Shown piece by piece: positions 1 to 8,918 of a stretch of DNA of 64,000 nucleotides. Below the pieces are notes generated by a model. It saw nothing but the letters and a program-made list of their open reading frames with translations. It was not told the DNA's origin and made no database searches. Source of the DNA: Mycolicibacterium wolinskyi (GTDB lineage Bacteria; Actinomycetota; Actinomycetes; Mycobacteriales; Mycobacteriaceae); NCBI RefSeq assembly GCF_002101965.1, contig NZ_LQQA01000007.1, forward strand, positions 43,394 to 107,393. The letters are read 5' to 3'. How positions within the stretch are numbered: position 1 is the first letter of the stretch; every line of letters begins with the position of its first letter. A program made the translations under genes and the position numbers.

Positions 1-107
1 CCGACCACCAGCCGTTCAACTGGAACGGCCATCAGGTGACGCCCATGCCTGCCGCCGACGGGCGCGGATGGGGCTTCTGGTTCCTGGGCACCTGGATTCC
101 GCTGTAA
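1..107 (+). CDS. C-terminal fragment of an unidentified protein
   Basis: The reading frame open from the window edge (codons in phase with base 3) ends at TAA 105-107. The last 34 residues are rich in Trp, Phe and Gly and finish ...FWFLGTWIPL. A strong hairpin follows 11 bases later, which supports a real gene end. Too little is visible to name a family. The aromatic, partly hydrophobic tail would suit an exported or membrane-associated protein, but that is only a guess. Confidence 0.5.
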   Translation, partial: DHQPFNWNGHQVTPMPAADGRGWGFWFLGTWIPL

Positions 108-117
108 TCGAACTCGG

Positions 118-148
118 GGGTGGGGGCGGCAACGAGCCGCCCCCACCC
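118..148 (+). terminator. GC-rich hairpin terminator
   Basis: The perfect 13-bp arms GGGTGGGGGCGGC and GCCGCCCCCACCC enclose the loop AACGA, just after the stop of the truncated gene. The stem is followed by GTTTCC rather than a long T tract, as is usual for mycobacterial intrinsic terminators. Confidence 0.7.
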
Positions 149-193
149 GTTTCCTCACGGCAGGCCGACGCCGGTCGGGTAGGTTTGGGCGCC

Positions 194-652
194 ATGCCAG
201 ACGACGCCGTTCTGCGCACGGCGACCCTCGCCGATGTCGCGGCGATCGAACGCGTGATCGACGAGGCATTCAGCCGCTACACCGCCCGCATCGGCCGCGA
301 ACCGGCGCCGATGGTGGCCGACTACCGAACGGAGGTCGCGAATCAACACGTCACCGTACTCATCGAGGATGCCGACATCATCGGCGTCCTGGTGACCGAG
401 GACCGCAACGATCACATGCTGATCGAGACGGTCGCACTCGCCGCCGCCGCACAAGGACGGGGATACGGGCGTCGACTGCTGGAACACGCCGAATGCCGAG
501 CCAGACGCCTCGGCTACGCGCAGGTGCGGCTCTACACGAATGCCGCCATGACCGAGAATCTCACCCTCTATCCGCACCTCGGTTACCTCGAAGTCGATCG
601 AGCCATCAGAGACGGCTTTTCCCGCGTGTACTTCACAAAAGACCTCGACTGA
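194..652 (+). CDS. GNAT family N-acetyltransferase
   Basis: A 152-residue protein from ATG 194. An upstream in-frame start at 68 would run through the terminator hairpin and was rejected. The GNAT core is visible: an acetyl-CoA-binding loop with the Q-G-R-G-Y-G-R motif (A motif, about residues 84-92), followed by the helix RLLEHAECRARRLG and the late strand VRLYTNAAM with NLTLYPHLGY, typical of the C-terminal half. It should transfer an acetyl group from acetyl-CoA to a small-molecule or peptide amine. The substrate cannot be read from the sequence. It stands alone between the terminator and a hydrolase gene 85 bases downstream. Confidence 0.85.
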   Translation: MPDDAVLRTATLADVAAIERVIDEAFSRYTARIGREPAPMVADYRTEVANQHVTVLIEDADIIGVLVTEDRNDHMLIETVALAAAAQGRGYGRRLLEHAECRARRLGYAQVRLYTNAAMTENLTLYPHLGYLEVDRAIRDGFSRVYFTKDLD

Positions 653-736
653 ACCGCGACGTCCGTCCACGCGCCGAACCCGGCGGTACGCTGCCGACAC
701 ATCGTCGAGATGTCTTCGCGAGTGAAGGGGCCGTAC

Positions 737-1588
737 ATGGAGCAGTATCGCCGCGGTGAGCTGGTGTTCGAGCTGATCGACGCGGGACCGCCCGATGGCC
801 CGGTAGTCGTACTGCTGCATGGTTTTCCACAGCAGAACAGCAGTTGGGACGCCATCATCGCGCGGTTGACCGCAGCGGGTTACCGCTGCCTGGCGCCAAA
901 CCAGCGCGGCTACTCACCGGGTGCGCGCCCGACGCGGCGGCGGGACTACCGAATGACCGAACTTGTCCGGGACGTGCTGGCACTCATCGACACCAGCGGC
1001 GCAGACCGAGTCCATCTGGTCGGGCATGATTGGGGCGCGGCGGTCGCGTGGGGTGTCGCGGCGCAGGCACCGGCCCGGCTCGCGTCGCTTTCGGCCCTGT
1101 CGGTGCCACACCCGCTTGCCTTCCTTCGCTCGATGCCGACAAGCCGGCAGGGCCTGGCGTCCTGGTACATGTATCTCAACCAGTTGCCGCGACTGCCCGA
1201 GCGAATGATGCTGGGACGCGATGGCCGCGGTGAGCCGTTGCGAAAATCGTTGCGGCGCAGCGGACAGTCCCGCGAAGTCGCCATGCGCGACACGCGCGCG
1301 ATGACGGAGCCTGGTGCGCTGACCGCCGCCCTCAACTGGTACCGGGCCATGCCGCTGTCCCTGACCGATCCCCGTGGCGCGCGGCAGAAGATCACGGTCC
1401 CGACACTGTACGTGTGGAGTGACCACGACATCGCGGTGACCGCCAAGCCTGCCCATGACACCGCGAGGTACGTCGCCGGGCCATACCGATTCGAGACGCT
1501 GCGCGGCGCATCACACTGGTTGCCCGAGGAGGAGTCCGACGCCATCGCAGACCTACTCGTGGAGTGGTTTGCGGCGCACCCGATCTGA
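737..1588 (+). CDS. Alpha/beta-hydrolase, epoxide hydrolase-like
   Basis: A 283-residue alpha/beta-hydrolase fold enzyme. The oxyanion-hole motif HGFPQ sits near residues 28-32. The nucleophile elbow is GHDWG with Asp98, so the nucleophile is an aspartate, as in soluble epoxide hydrolases and haloalkane dehalogenases rather than serine esterases. The late acid (WSDHD) and catalytic His (GASHWLPEE) are in the expected order. The HGFPQ and GHDWGA pair favours epoxide hydrolase. I chose ATG 737 because AAGGGG (725-730) precedes it by six bases; ATG 710 is possible. The methyltransferase gene follows 26 bases downstream, so the two may be co-transcribed. Confidence 0.85.
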   Translation: MEQYRRGELVFELIDAGPPDGPVVVLLHGFPQQNSSWDAIIARLTAAGYRCLAPNQRGYSPGARPTRRRDYRMTELVRDVLALIDTSGADRVHLVGHDWGAAVAWGVAAQAPARLASLSALSVPHPLAFLRSMPTSRQGLASWYMYLNQLPRLPERMMLGRDGRGEPLRKSLRRSGQSREVAMRDTRAMTEPGALTAALNWYRAMPLSLTDPRGARQKITVPTLYVWSDHDIAVTAKPAHDTARYVAGPYRFETLRGASHWLPEEESDAIADLLVEWFAAHPI

Positions 1589-1614
1589 GAGTGCACACTG
1601 GGCAGGTGCCCGAG

Positions 1615-2310
1615 ATGGTAGGACCCCAGCCTCAATACGACGTATTCGCCGACGAGTTCCTCGACCATGCGCGCGACGGACTCTACAACGCTCACTATGA
1701 CCGACCAGCCTGTCTGGCCCTGCTCGGTGACGTCGACGGCCTTACCGTCCTGGACGCCGCGTGCGGCCCCGGTCTCTACGCCGAGGAACTGGTGTCGCGG
1801 GGTGCGCGCGTGATCGGTCTCGACATCAGCCCGCGCATGGTCGAATTGGCCGGGCAGCGGGTTCCTGACGGTGACTTCCGGGTGCATGATCTGAGCGCAC
1901 CGCTCGACTGGCTGCCCGATCGGTCCGTCGATCTCGTGCTGTTCGCACTCGCGCTCGAATATCTCGACGACCGGCCCGCCGCGTTGCGGGAGTTTCACCG
2001 GGTGCTGCGGCCCGGCGGCGCGCTCGTATTGTCGCGGCAGCATCCCACCGGCGACTGGCTGCGGCACGGCGGCAACTACTTCGAGCCCAGGGTCATCGAA
2101 GAGACATGGAGCAAGGGCTGGCAGGTGCGGTACTGGCTGTCGCCGCTCGAGCAGACCTGCGAGGAACTGCGGCAGGCCGGCTTCCTCATCGAGCAGTTGC
2201 GCGAACCACGACCGACACGGCGCGCGTGCGAGCTTGATCCAGAGACGTATCAACGCCTTTCGACACAGCCCACCGGATTTCTCGCGATCCGGGCGGTTCC
2301 GCGGTGCTGA
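1615..2310 (+). CDS. Class I SAM-dependent methyltransferase
   Basis: About 231 residues. The SAM-binding motif I is VLDAACGPGLYAEEL, followed by motif II with the acidic residue binding the ribose (VIGLDISPRM) and the post-motif LVLFALALEYLDDRPAALREFHRVLRPGG, typical of Methyltransf_11-type enzymes. The substrate is unknown. The start is uncertain: ATG 1615 gives a normal N-terminus, but GTG or other in-frame starts back to 1564 would overlap the upstream hydrolase. It ends three bases before the stop of the convergent permease gene. Confidence 0.85.
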   Translation: MVGPQPQYDVFADEFLDHARDGLYNAHYDRPACLALLGDVDGLTVLDAACGPGLYAEELVSRGARVIGLDISPRMVELAGQRVPDGDFRVHDLSAPLDWLPDRSVDLVLFALALEYLDDRPAALREFHRVLRPGGALVLSRQHPTGDWLRHGGNYFEPRVIEETWSKGWQVRYWLSPLEQTCEELRQAGFLIEQLREPRPTRRACELDPETYQRLSTQPTGFLAIRAVPRC

Positions 2311-2313
2311 GGC

Positions 2314-3711
2314 TCACGGCTGTGGTTGACGACTCCTGGGTCGGGCCAGCCAGCGGTAGCCACCGTAGAGAACAAGTGCGGCAACGAAATTGACGAAGTA
2401 GGCGATGTCGGCGCCATGCCACGCGACGGCCACCGGGCCTTGGATCAGCGTGGTGTTCATGAACGGCATGGCGATCAGATAGGCCAGCACGAACGCGATG
2501 AGCGCCGCGACCGCGTCGCGCCGCCCGGTGGGTTCGGTGGCCGGGTCGATGGTCGCGCGGCCCCCGATACGGATCGCCCAGTCGACGACGACAACGGCGA
2601 CGAACGCCGGGATCCAGTAGCTCACCAGCAGCAGTACATCGGTGAAGCGAGTGGCGGTGTCGGCCGCATGCAACCACAGGATCAGGAAGAACGCGAGCAC
2701 CGTCACGATCACGGCCGACACCGGACGCCGAACCCGAATACCGATGGTCTGCAACGCCAGTGACCCGCTGTAGTCGTTCATCACGCCCGAGCCGATCGCG
2801 GCCAGCGCGATCACCAGTAACGCGAGCCCCCCGAGCAGGCCGCCGCCCATGACCGCTTGCACCCCGGCTGCCGTGTGTTCGCCGATGGCTGCGGCCGCCG
2901 CGATCCCGATGCCCTGAACGAACGTGTAAGCCAACGCGATTCCGGCGAAGGTGTACCCGAACACCTGTACCCGCGGCGAGTCCGCCGGCAGGTAGCGGCT
3001 GAAATCGGCGGCATAGCTCGCCCACGAGATCGCGAGGCTGAGCGCGATCGTGACCTCGAAGACGAACGCCCCCACGAGGTCGGCGCCGTGCACCGTTGCC
3101 GGGGCGACGATGTCGTGCCCACTGACGAGCTTGGCCGCGAACACCACGAAGGTGACGAACAGGATGACCGTCAGCACCGCCTGCAGCCGGTGGATCAACT
3201 CGTAGCCGAAGAAGCCCACCACGCCCTGGACTGCGAGCACGACGAGAACTGCGATCCAGAACGGGATGCCCAGCAGCGTGGCGAGGGCCTCCCCGCCGAA
3301 GAGCCCGACCAGCGCGTCCCAGGCGATCGACGAACCCCATTGCAGGATCCCCGGCACCACGACGAACCCACCGAATGCCATGCGGGAGTTGGGAAGCTGT
3401 CCCGCTCCGGTGCGCGGTCCCCACGTCGACAGATACGCGACCACCAGCGAACCCAGCACCGTCCCGATCACCATGGCCAGCAGCCCCAGCCAGAATCCGA
3501 GACCGAGCGCGATCGCCAGCGTCCCGGTAAAGACGCCGGTCATGTTGACCTGCGGGGCGAACCAGACGGTGAACAACCGGGCCGGGTGCCCGTAGCGGTC
3601 ATCGGCGCCGACAGGTGCGATGCCATGGGTCTCGACGGTCAGATCGCCGGCCCCGGACGGCCTGCGCCCGCTGAAGGTGGACGCGTTCAGCGCACTGGAT
3701 CCCAAAGACAT
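2314..3711 (-). CDS. NCS1-family purine/cytosine permease
   Basis: A 465-residue polytopic membrane protein with about 12 hydrophobic segments. It follows the nucleobase:cation symporter-1 (cytosine/purine, uracil, allantoin permease) plan: the N-terminal ETHGIAPVGADDRYGHPARLFTVWFAPQVNM segment leads into TM1, with RTGAGQLPNSRMAFG after TM2. This family imports cytosine, purines or related compounds with H+ or Na+. Substrate choice within the family cannot be decided by eye. It is transcribed away from the MFS exporter gene and shares a 144-bp divergent promoter region with it. Confidence 0.85.
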   Translation of the reverse strand: MSLGSSALNASTFSGRRPSGAGDLTVETHGIAPVGADDRYGHPARLFTVWFAPQVNMTGVFTGTLAIALGLGFWLGLLAMVIGTVLGSLVVAYLSTWGPRTGAGQLPNSRMAFGGFVVVPGILQWGSSIAWDALVGLFGGEALATLLGIPFWIAVLVVLAVQGVVGFFGYELIHRLQAVLTVILFVTFVVFAAKLVSGHDIVAPATVHGADLVGAFVFEVTIALSLAISWASYAADFSRYLPADSPRVQVFGYTFAGIALAYTFVQGIGIAAAAAIGEHTAAGVQAVMGGGLLGGLALLVIALAAIGSGVMNDYSGSLALQTIGIRVRRPVSAVIVTVLAFFLILWLHAADTATRFTDVLLLVSYWIPAFVAVVVVDWAIRIGGRATIDPATEPTGRRDAVAALIAFVLAYLIAMPFMNTTLIQGPVAVAWHGADIAYFVNFVAALVLYGGYRWLARPRSRQPQP

Positions 3712-3855
3712 GGAGGTATTCGATCACGGCCGAGATGACCACCGGTCGCTCACCTCAACGTGGATTGGCCCTGTCATGGCCCGTCGGTCCATAATCGAGA
3801 AACATCAAGATGAGCTAACGATCGGAGGGGACGTGGCTGGGGCCATGAGAAGGCC
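3712..3855. promoter_or_regulatory. Divergent promoter region, NCS1 permease / MFS exporter
   Basis: 144 bases separate the two divergent starts. A CATAAT element (about 3791-3796) is a plausible -10 for the plus-strand MFS gene, and GATCGGAGGGG lies near the 3' end of the gap. I see no clear operator dyad. Confidence 0.35.
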
Positions 3856-5322
3856 ATGACGGGTACCGAAGCCAGCCCGTCGACCCCGGCCACCGACGCC
3901 CCGCACCCGCGTCCCGCCCTTCTGGTCGCCGGGCTCAGCCTGGTCGTCCTCACGGTCGCCGTACTGCAGACCGCGGTGGTTCCCGTACTCGGCGTCATCG
4001 CCGCCCAGCTGCATTCCTCGTCGGTCGCCGTGAGTTGGGCGGTCACGGCCAACTTGCTCGCGGCCGCCGCCGCGACGCCGCTGATCGGCCGGCTGGCCGA
4101 CCTGTACAGCAAGAAGCGCGTACTGCTCGCCGTCCTGATCGTGGTGCTTGTCGGTTCGGTTCTTGCCGCTACCACCGCATCCGTGCCGATGCTGATCCTC
4201 GGCCGGGTACTGCAAGGGGCGTCGTATGCCCTCTATCCGATAAGCATCGCGATCCTCCGCGAAGAACTCGCCGAGGACCGACTCGTCAGCGCGATGTCGG
4301 TGCTGTCGGGCACGCTCGGGTTCGGCGGCGGGATGGGTCTCGTCGTCACCGGTCTGCTGATGGCCGGCAACGCGGGCTACCACCGGGTGTTCTGGTTGAC
4401 GACCGGGTTCACCGCCGTGGTCATCGTCGTCACCGTCCTCGCCGTGCCGGCGCGCAAACCCACCGCGCGCGGCACGATCGACTGGCTCGGCGCCCTTGGC
4501 CTGGCCTGCGGACTGTCCGCGGTGTTACTCGCAGTGACCCAGGGCAATTCGTGGGGTTGGGCGGCGCCGATGACGGTGGCCTTTCTCGCCGGTGGTGTGG
4601 TCGTGCTCGTCGCCTGGTGGTTCTGGGAGCGACGGGCCGCGCATCCGTTGGTGTCCACCGGGATGTTGGCGAAACGAGCGATACTGCTGACCAACCTGGC
4701 GACGGTGTTCGTCGGCATGGGGCTCTATTTCGCATTCCTCGGTCTGACCCAGTTCGTGCAGATCTCGCGCGAAGCCGCAGGGTACGGGTTCGGCGCCAAC
4801 GTGCTTCAGGCGAGCGTCTACTTCCTGCTGCCGGGAGCACTCGCGGGCTTCCTGGTGGCTCTGATCAGCGGCCGGTTCATCGACCGGTTCGGTGCCCGGC
4901 GGGTTCTGGTGGTCGCCGCTCTGGCGGGTATCGCCGGGTTCGCGATGCTGGCGGTCGCGCACGACCGCGCGTGGCAGGTCATCGTCGCCGGGGTATTGGC
5001 CAACGCGTACATCAGCCTGGGCTACGGCGCACTGCCCGCACTCGTGGTGAGCGAAGTCGATGCCGGCCAAACCGGCGTCGCCACGAGCATGAACGCGATC
5101 GCCCGCACGATCGGCAGCTCGAGCGCCGCGGCGGTGGTCGCGGTGCTGCTCGGCCACAGCGCGATTCCCACCGAAGCCAGCTTCGTGACGATCTTCGTCG
5201 CGGGCGCGGTCACCGCCGGGCTCGCGATGGCGCTCATCGCCGTTTCCCGGGCGCCGGATCGGCATCGCGACTCGATGCAGAACCTGTCGGAGTCGCGTGC
5301 CATGAACCACGAGTGGGGCTGA
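3856..5322 (+). CDS. MFS drug exporter, DHA2 (EmrB/QacA)-like
   Basis: 488 residues with about 14 hydrophobic segments, the DHA2 (14-TMS) layout. After TM2 comes the MFS motif A-like loop IGRLADLYSKKRVL, and GRVLQGASYALYPISIAILREEL matches the motif B/C region (R in TM4, followed by the Pro-containing antiporter segment). Such proteins export hydrophobic drugs or metabolites by proton antiport. GAGAAGG precedes the ATG closely. A perfect stem-loop lies 9 bases beyond the stop. The substrate is unknown. Confidence 0.85.
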   Translation: MTGTEASPSTPATDAPHPRPALLVAGLSLVVLTVAVLQTAVVPVLGVIAAQLHSSSVAVSWAVTANLLAAAAATPLIGRLADLYSKKRVLLAVLIVVLVGSVLAATTASVPMLILGRVLQGASYALYPISIAILREELAEDRLVSAMSVLSGTLGFGGGMGLVVTGLLMAGNAGYHRVFWLTTGFTAVVIVVTVLAVPARKPTARGTIDWLGALGLACGLSAVLLAVTQGNSWGWAAPMTVAFLAGGVVVLVAWWFWERRAAHPLVSTGMLAKRAILLTNLATVFVGMGLYFAFLGLTQFVQISREAAGYGFGANVLQASVYFLLPGALAGFLVALISGRFIDRFGARRVLVVAALAGIAGFAMLAVAHDRAWQVIVAGVLANAYISLGYGALPALVVSEVDAGQTGVATSMNAIARTIGSSSAAAVVAVLLGHSAIPTEASFVTIFVAGAVTAGLAMALIAVSRAPDRHRDSMQNLSESRAMNHEWG

Positions 5323-5331
5323 GCTACTCGA

Positions 5332-5370
5332 CAGTTTCCCGCCGTCCCTGGCCGGCGGACTGCGAAACTG
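5332..5370 (+). terminator. Terminator hairpin after the MFS gene
   Basis: Outer arms CAGTTTC (5332-5338) and GAAACTG (5364-5370) flank an inner CCGCC/GGCGG stem. It starts 9 bases after the MFS stop and is followed by an A/T-rich stretch. Confidence 0.6.
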
Positions 5371-5584
5371 ATACAGCAAGTCCACCCATTCCGTAGCCCG
5401 CAGGCTGGTCAGCGCCTGCCGTAGGTGTTCGCGTCCTTCACAGCGGTTTCTCGTGCCCAAACCGCTGCCAAACGAAGGATTCCATTGTAGAAATGTTAAA
5501 TCGTTGCGGAATCGCTTGCGAAGGTCGACTGAATCCGCGATTGTTTACGCACAGCCACCACGGCTGCACCTGAGGAGGACCACG
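5371..5584 (+). promoter_or_regulatory. Promoter/leader of the polyamine-type ABC operon
   Basis: This gap carries a perfect 9-bp dyad, CAGCGGTTT (5441-5449) and AAACCGCTG (5459-5467), and then an A/T-rich patch (about 5480-5560) unlike the surrounding GC-rich DNA. A strong GAGGAGG ribosome site (5572-5578) lies just before the proposed start. No transcription start can be fixed from sequence alone. Confidence 0.4.
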
Positions 5585-6781
5585 CTGACCGGCCCAGACA
5601 CCACTGCCGTCGACCACCCGACCGGACAGGACGGCGCACCACACACGCCCGGCAACGCCGTCATCGAGATCGACCACGTAACGAAGCGCTTCGCCGACTA
5701 CGTGGCGGTGGCAGACGCCGACTTTTCCATCGCCTCGGGCGAGTTCTTCTCCATGCTCGGCCCGTCCGGATGCGGGAAGACCACAACGCTGCGCATGATC
5801 GCCGGGTTCGAGAGCCCCACCGAGGGCGCGATCCGGCTTGAGGGGGTGGACGTCTCCCGCGTCCCGCCGCACAAGCGCAACGTCAACACCGTGTTCCAGC
5901 ACTATGCGCTGTTCCCCCACATGACCGTGTGGGACAACGTCGCGTACGGGCCGCGCAGCATGAAGAAGGACAAGGCCGAGATCAAGCGCAGCGTCGACGA
6001 GCTGCTCGAGATCGTGCGGCTGACCGATTTCGCCAAACGCAAGCCCGGCCAGCTGTCGGGCGGCCAGCAGCAGCGGGTCGCCTTGGCGCGAGCCCTGGTG
6101 AACTACCCGAGCGCACTGTTGCTCGACGAGCCGCTGGGCGCCCTCGATCTCAAGCTGCGCCATGCGATGCAGTTCGAGCTCAAGCGCATCCAGCGCGAGG
6201 TCGGGATCACGTTCATCTACGTCACGCACGACCAGGAAGAGGCGCTCACCATGAGCGACCGGATCGCGGTCATGAATGCGGGCAATGTGGAGCAGATCGG
6301 AAGTCCGACCGAGATCTACGACCGCCCGGCGACGGTCTTCGTCGCGAGCTTCATCGGCCAGGCCAACCTGTGGCCCGGCAGGCAGACGGGCCGGATCAAC
6401 CGCGACTACGTCGAAGTCGAGGTACTCGGCACCACGCTGAAGGCGAAGCCTGGTGACACCGCGATCGAATCCGGCGGCCACGCGACACTGATGATCCGCC
6501 CGGAGCGGGTACGCGTCTCGATGGATGCGCCGACCGGCGACGTCGCCACCGTCCCGGCGACCGTGACCGACCTGACGTTCCAGGGTCCGGTCGTGCGGCT
6601 TTCCCTTGCCGCCCCGGATGATTCGGCGATCATCGCCCACGTGGGAGCCGAACAGGATCTGCCGCTGTTGCGGCCGGGCGATCGGGTCCATGTCAGTTGG
6701 GCCCCCGACGCATCGCGCGTCCTACCGGCGGCCGACATCCCCACGACCGAAGATCTCGAAGAGATGCTGGACGACTCATAG
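5585..6781 (+). CDS. Spermidine/putrescine-type ABC importer ATPase (PotA-like)
   Basis: The ATPase of the importer encoded by the next three genes. From [11 protein letters not shown] onward it shows Walker [11 protein letters not shown]-loop [13 protein letters not shown], signature [15 protein letters not shown], Walker [12 protein letters not shown] and switch His in [11 protein letters not shown]-terminal TOBE-like regulatory domain follows, as in PotA and FbpC. The start is unusual. The only well-placed ribosome site, GAGGAGG, is followed six bases later by an in-frame CTG at 5585, giving 398 residues. An in-frame GTG at 5453 exists but lies inside a hairpin loop without a ribosome site. 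No ATG, GTG or TTG lies between the GAGGAGG and the ABC domain. Confidence 0.85.
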   Translation: MTGPDTTAVDHPTGQDGAPHTPGNAVIEIDHVTKRFADYVAVADADFSIASGEFFSMLGPSGCGKTTTLRMIAGFESPTEGAIRLEGVDVSRVPPHKRNVNTVFQHYALFPHMTVWDNVAYGPRSMKKDKAEIKRSVDELLEIVRLTDFAKRKPGQLSGGQQQRVALARALVNYPSALLLDEPLGALDLKLRHAMQFELKRIQREVGITFIYVTHDQEEALTMSDRIAVMNAGNVEQIGSPTEIYDRPATVFVASFIGQANLWPGRQTGRINRDYVEVEVLGTTLKAKPGDTAIESGGHATLMIRPERVRVSMDAPTGDVATVPATVTDLTFQGPVVRLSLAAPDDSAIIAHVGAEQDLPLLRPGDRVHVSWAPDASRVLPAADIPTTEDLEEMLDDS

Positions 6782-6844
6782 CGATTGCCGATCGCGCACC
6801 CCTCCCCTCTGACGACACGCGCCCGAATCCCAGAAAGGTCGCCC

Positions 6845-8038
6845 ATGCCCAACAACACCGATCCCCGACTGCTTGCCCGACTGGCCGCCAACCGCACGAC
6901 CCGGCGGCGATTCCTCGGCGGAGGCGCCGCGGCCGCCGCAGCCCTGGCCCTGGGGCCGACCGTGCTGGCCGCCTGCGGTTCGGGCGGCGACAGCAGTTCG
7001 CCGACGACCTCGGCCGCACCTGACGACGGTTCGCCGGCGAGCGGCACGGTGCGGATCTCGAACTGGCCGCTGTACATGGCCGACGGATTCGTCGCGGCAT
7101 TCCAGACCGCGTCGGGCCTGACGGTCGATTACAAAGAGGATTTCAACGACAACGAGCAGTGGTTCGCCAAGGTCAAGGAACCGCTGTCGCGCAAGCAGGA
7201 CATCGGGGCGGATCTCGTCGTGCCCACCGAGTTCATGGCGGCCCGGCTCAACGGCCTCCAGTGGCTCAACGAGATCAGTGAATCCCGCGTACCCAACAAG
7301 AAGAACCTGCGCCAGGACCTGTTGAACTCGAAGGTCGACCCGGGCCGCAAGGTGACCGCGCCGTACATGACCGGCATGGTCGGGCTCGCCTACAACCGGG
7401 CCGCGACCGGACGCGACATCACCAAGATCGACGATCTGTGGGATCCCGCGTTCAAGGGCCGGGTCAGCCTGTTCTCCGACGTCCAAGATGGGCTCGGCAT
7501 GATCATGCAGTGGCAGGGCAACTCCGTCGAGGAACCCACCAGCGAATCCGTCCAGAAGGCCGTCGATTTCGTTCGCGAGCAGAAGGACAAGGGGCAGATC
7601 CGCAGGTTCACCGGCAACGACTACGCCGACGACCTTGCGGCCGGCAACATCGCAGTCGCCCAAGCCTATTCGGGCGACGTCGTGCAGTTGCAGGCCGACA
7701 ACCCCGACCTGAAGTTCGTGGTGCCCGAGTCGGGCGGCGACTGGTTCATCGACACGATGGTGATCCCGTACACCACGCAGAACCAGAAGGCCGCGGAAGC
7801 CTGGATCGACTATGTCTACGACCGGGCCAACTACGCCAAGCTCATCGCGTTCACTCAGTTCGTGCCCGTGCTCTCGGACATGACCGACGAACTGGCCAAG
7901 ATCGACCCGGCCATCGCGAGCAACCCGCTTATCAACCCGCCCGCCGAGATGTCGAACAACCTCGAGTCCTGGGCGGCACTGACCGACGAGCAGACCCAGG
8001 AGTTCAACACCATGTACACCGCCGTCACCGGAGCCTGA
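6845..8038 (+). CDS. Polyamine-type ABC substrate-binding lipoprotein (PotD-like)
   Basis: 397 residues from ATG 6845, preceded by AGAAAGG. The N-terminus has a twin-arginine motif (TRRRFLGG), a hydrophobic stretch and a lipobox LAAC, so it should be exported folded by Tat and lipid-anchored. The mature part resembles SBP_bac_6/PotD-like proteins: an early VRISNWPLYM strand, DYKEDFNDNEQWFAKV, and later GDVVQLQADNPDLKFVVPESGGDWFIDTMVIP, which is characteristic of spermidine/putrescine binding proteins. It delivers substrate to the permeases encoded next. Polyamine is the family default; related ligands such as polar amines are possible. Confidence 0.85.
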   Translation: MPNNTDPRLLARLAANRTTRRRFLGGGAAAAAALALGPTVLAACGSGGDSSSPTTSAAPDDGSPASGTVRISNWPLYMADGFVAAFQTASGLTVDYKEDFNDNEQWFAKVKEPLSRKQDIGADLVVPTEFMAARLNGLQWLNEISESRVPNKKNLRQDLLNSKVDPGRKVTAPYMTGMVGLAYNRAATGRDITKIDDLWDPAFKGRVSLFSDVQDGLGMIMQWQGNSVEEPTSESVQKAVDFVREQKDKGQIRRFTGNDYADDLAAGNIAVAQAYSGDVVQLQADNPDLKFVVPESGGDWFIDTMVIPYTTQNQKAAEAWIDYVYDRANYAKLIAFTQFVPVLSDMTDELAKIDPAIASNPLINPPAEMSNNLESWAALTDEQTQEFNTMYTAVTGA

Positions 8039-8042
8039 CCGG

Positions 8043-8918
8043 GTGGCGGGTGTAGCCACCAGCAGCCGGCAGCGGAGCAAGATCGCTCCGTACCTGATGA
8101 TCCTGCCGGCCCTGGTGTATCTCGGGATCTTCTTCGTCGTGCCGTTCTTCTCGTTGGCACGCACGTCGTTGTCGTCGTCGGGCGGCTCGGTGTACCTGCC
8201 GACGCTGACCTTCGACTGGAATTTCGGTAACTACCTGCACGCGTTCAGCGAGTACCAGGACCAGATCCTGAGGACGTTCGGCTACGCACTGGTCGCCACG
8301 GTGTTGTGCGCGATCCTTGCGTTCCCCCTCGCCTATGTGATCGCGTTCAAGGCCGGCCGCTTCAAGAACCTGATCCTCGGCCTGGTGATCCTGCCGTTCT
8401 TCGTCACGTTCCTGATCCGCACGATCGCGTGGAAGACGATCCTCGCCGACGACGGTTGGGTGGTCAGTGCGCTGGGTGCGATCGGCCTGCTGCCCGACGA
8501 GGGCAGGTTGTTGTCGACGAGCTGGGCGGTCATCGGCGGCCTGACCTACAACTGGATCATTTTCATGATCCTGCCGCTCTACGTCAGCCTGGAGAAGATC
8601 GACCCGCGGCTGATCGAGGCCTCGAAGGACCTGTACTCGTCGAACACCCGCAGCTTCACCAAAGTGATTCTGCCGCTGTCGATGCCGGGCGTGCTGGCCG
8701 GCAGCATGCTGGTGTTCATCCCGGCTGCCGGTGACTTCATCAACGCCGATTATCTGGGGAGTACGCAGACCACGATGATCGGCAACGTGATCCAGAAACA
8801 GTTCCTGGTCGTCAAGGACTATCCGGCGGCGGCCGCGCTGAGCATGGTGCTGATGGCGATCATCCTGGTCGGTGTGCTGCTCTACACGCGGGCCCTGGGC
8901 ACGGAGGACCTGGTATGA
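8043..8918 (+). CDS. ABC permease, PotB-like
   Basis: A 291-residue inner-membrane permease from GTG 8043, four bases after the binding-protein stop. It has about six TM segments and the EAA-type loop ...LIEASKDLYSSNTRSFTKVILPLSMPGVLAGSML, which docks onto the ATPase. The N-terminal IAPYLMILPALVYLGIFFVVPFFSLARTS is typical of PotB/PotH. Its stop overlaps the next ATG (ATGA), so it is translationally coupled to the partner permease. Confidence 0.87.
   Translation: MAGVATSSRQRSKIAPYLMILPALVYLGIFFVVPFFSLARTSLSSSGGSVYLPTLTFDWNFGNYLHAFSEYQDQILRTFGYALVATVLCAILAFPLAYVIAFKAGRFKNLILGLVILPFFVTFLIRTIAWKTILADDGWVVSALGAIGLLPDEGRLLSTSWAVIGGLTYNWIIFMILPLYVSLEKIDPRLIEASKDLYSSNTRSFTKVILPLSMPGVLAGSMLVFIPAAGDFINADYLGSTQTTMIGNVIQKQFLVVKDYPAAAALSMVLMAIILVGVLLYTRALGTEDLV

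Noticed and set aside
946..2253. A 435-residue minus-strand ORF across the hydrolase and methyltransferase genes
   Set aside because: It is antisense to two well-supported families and has no recognisable domain; long antisense ORFs are common in GC-rich DNA.
3845..3859. A four-codon mini-ORF (ATGAGAAGGCCATGA) whose stop overlaps the MFS start
   Set aside because: It contains the MFS ribosome site itself and is too short to judge; it may be chance.
4035..5396. A 453-residue plus-strand ORF inside the MFS gene
   Set aside because: Arg/Gly-rich frame-shifted shadow of the MFS coding sequence.
5453..5455. GTG as start of the PotA-like gene
   Set aside because: It is in the loop of a perfect dyad with no ribosome site, 132 bases before GAGGAGG and the CTG candidate.
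6776..8164. A 462-residue minus-strand ORF opposite the PotD-like gene
   Set aside because: Antisense shadow; the plus strand has Tat signal, lipobox and family motifs.
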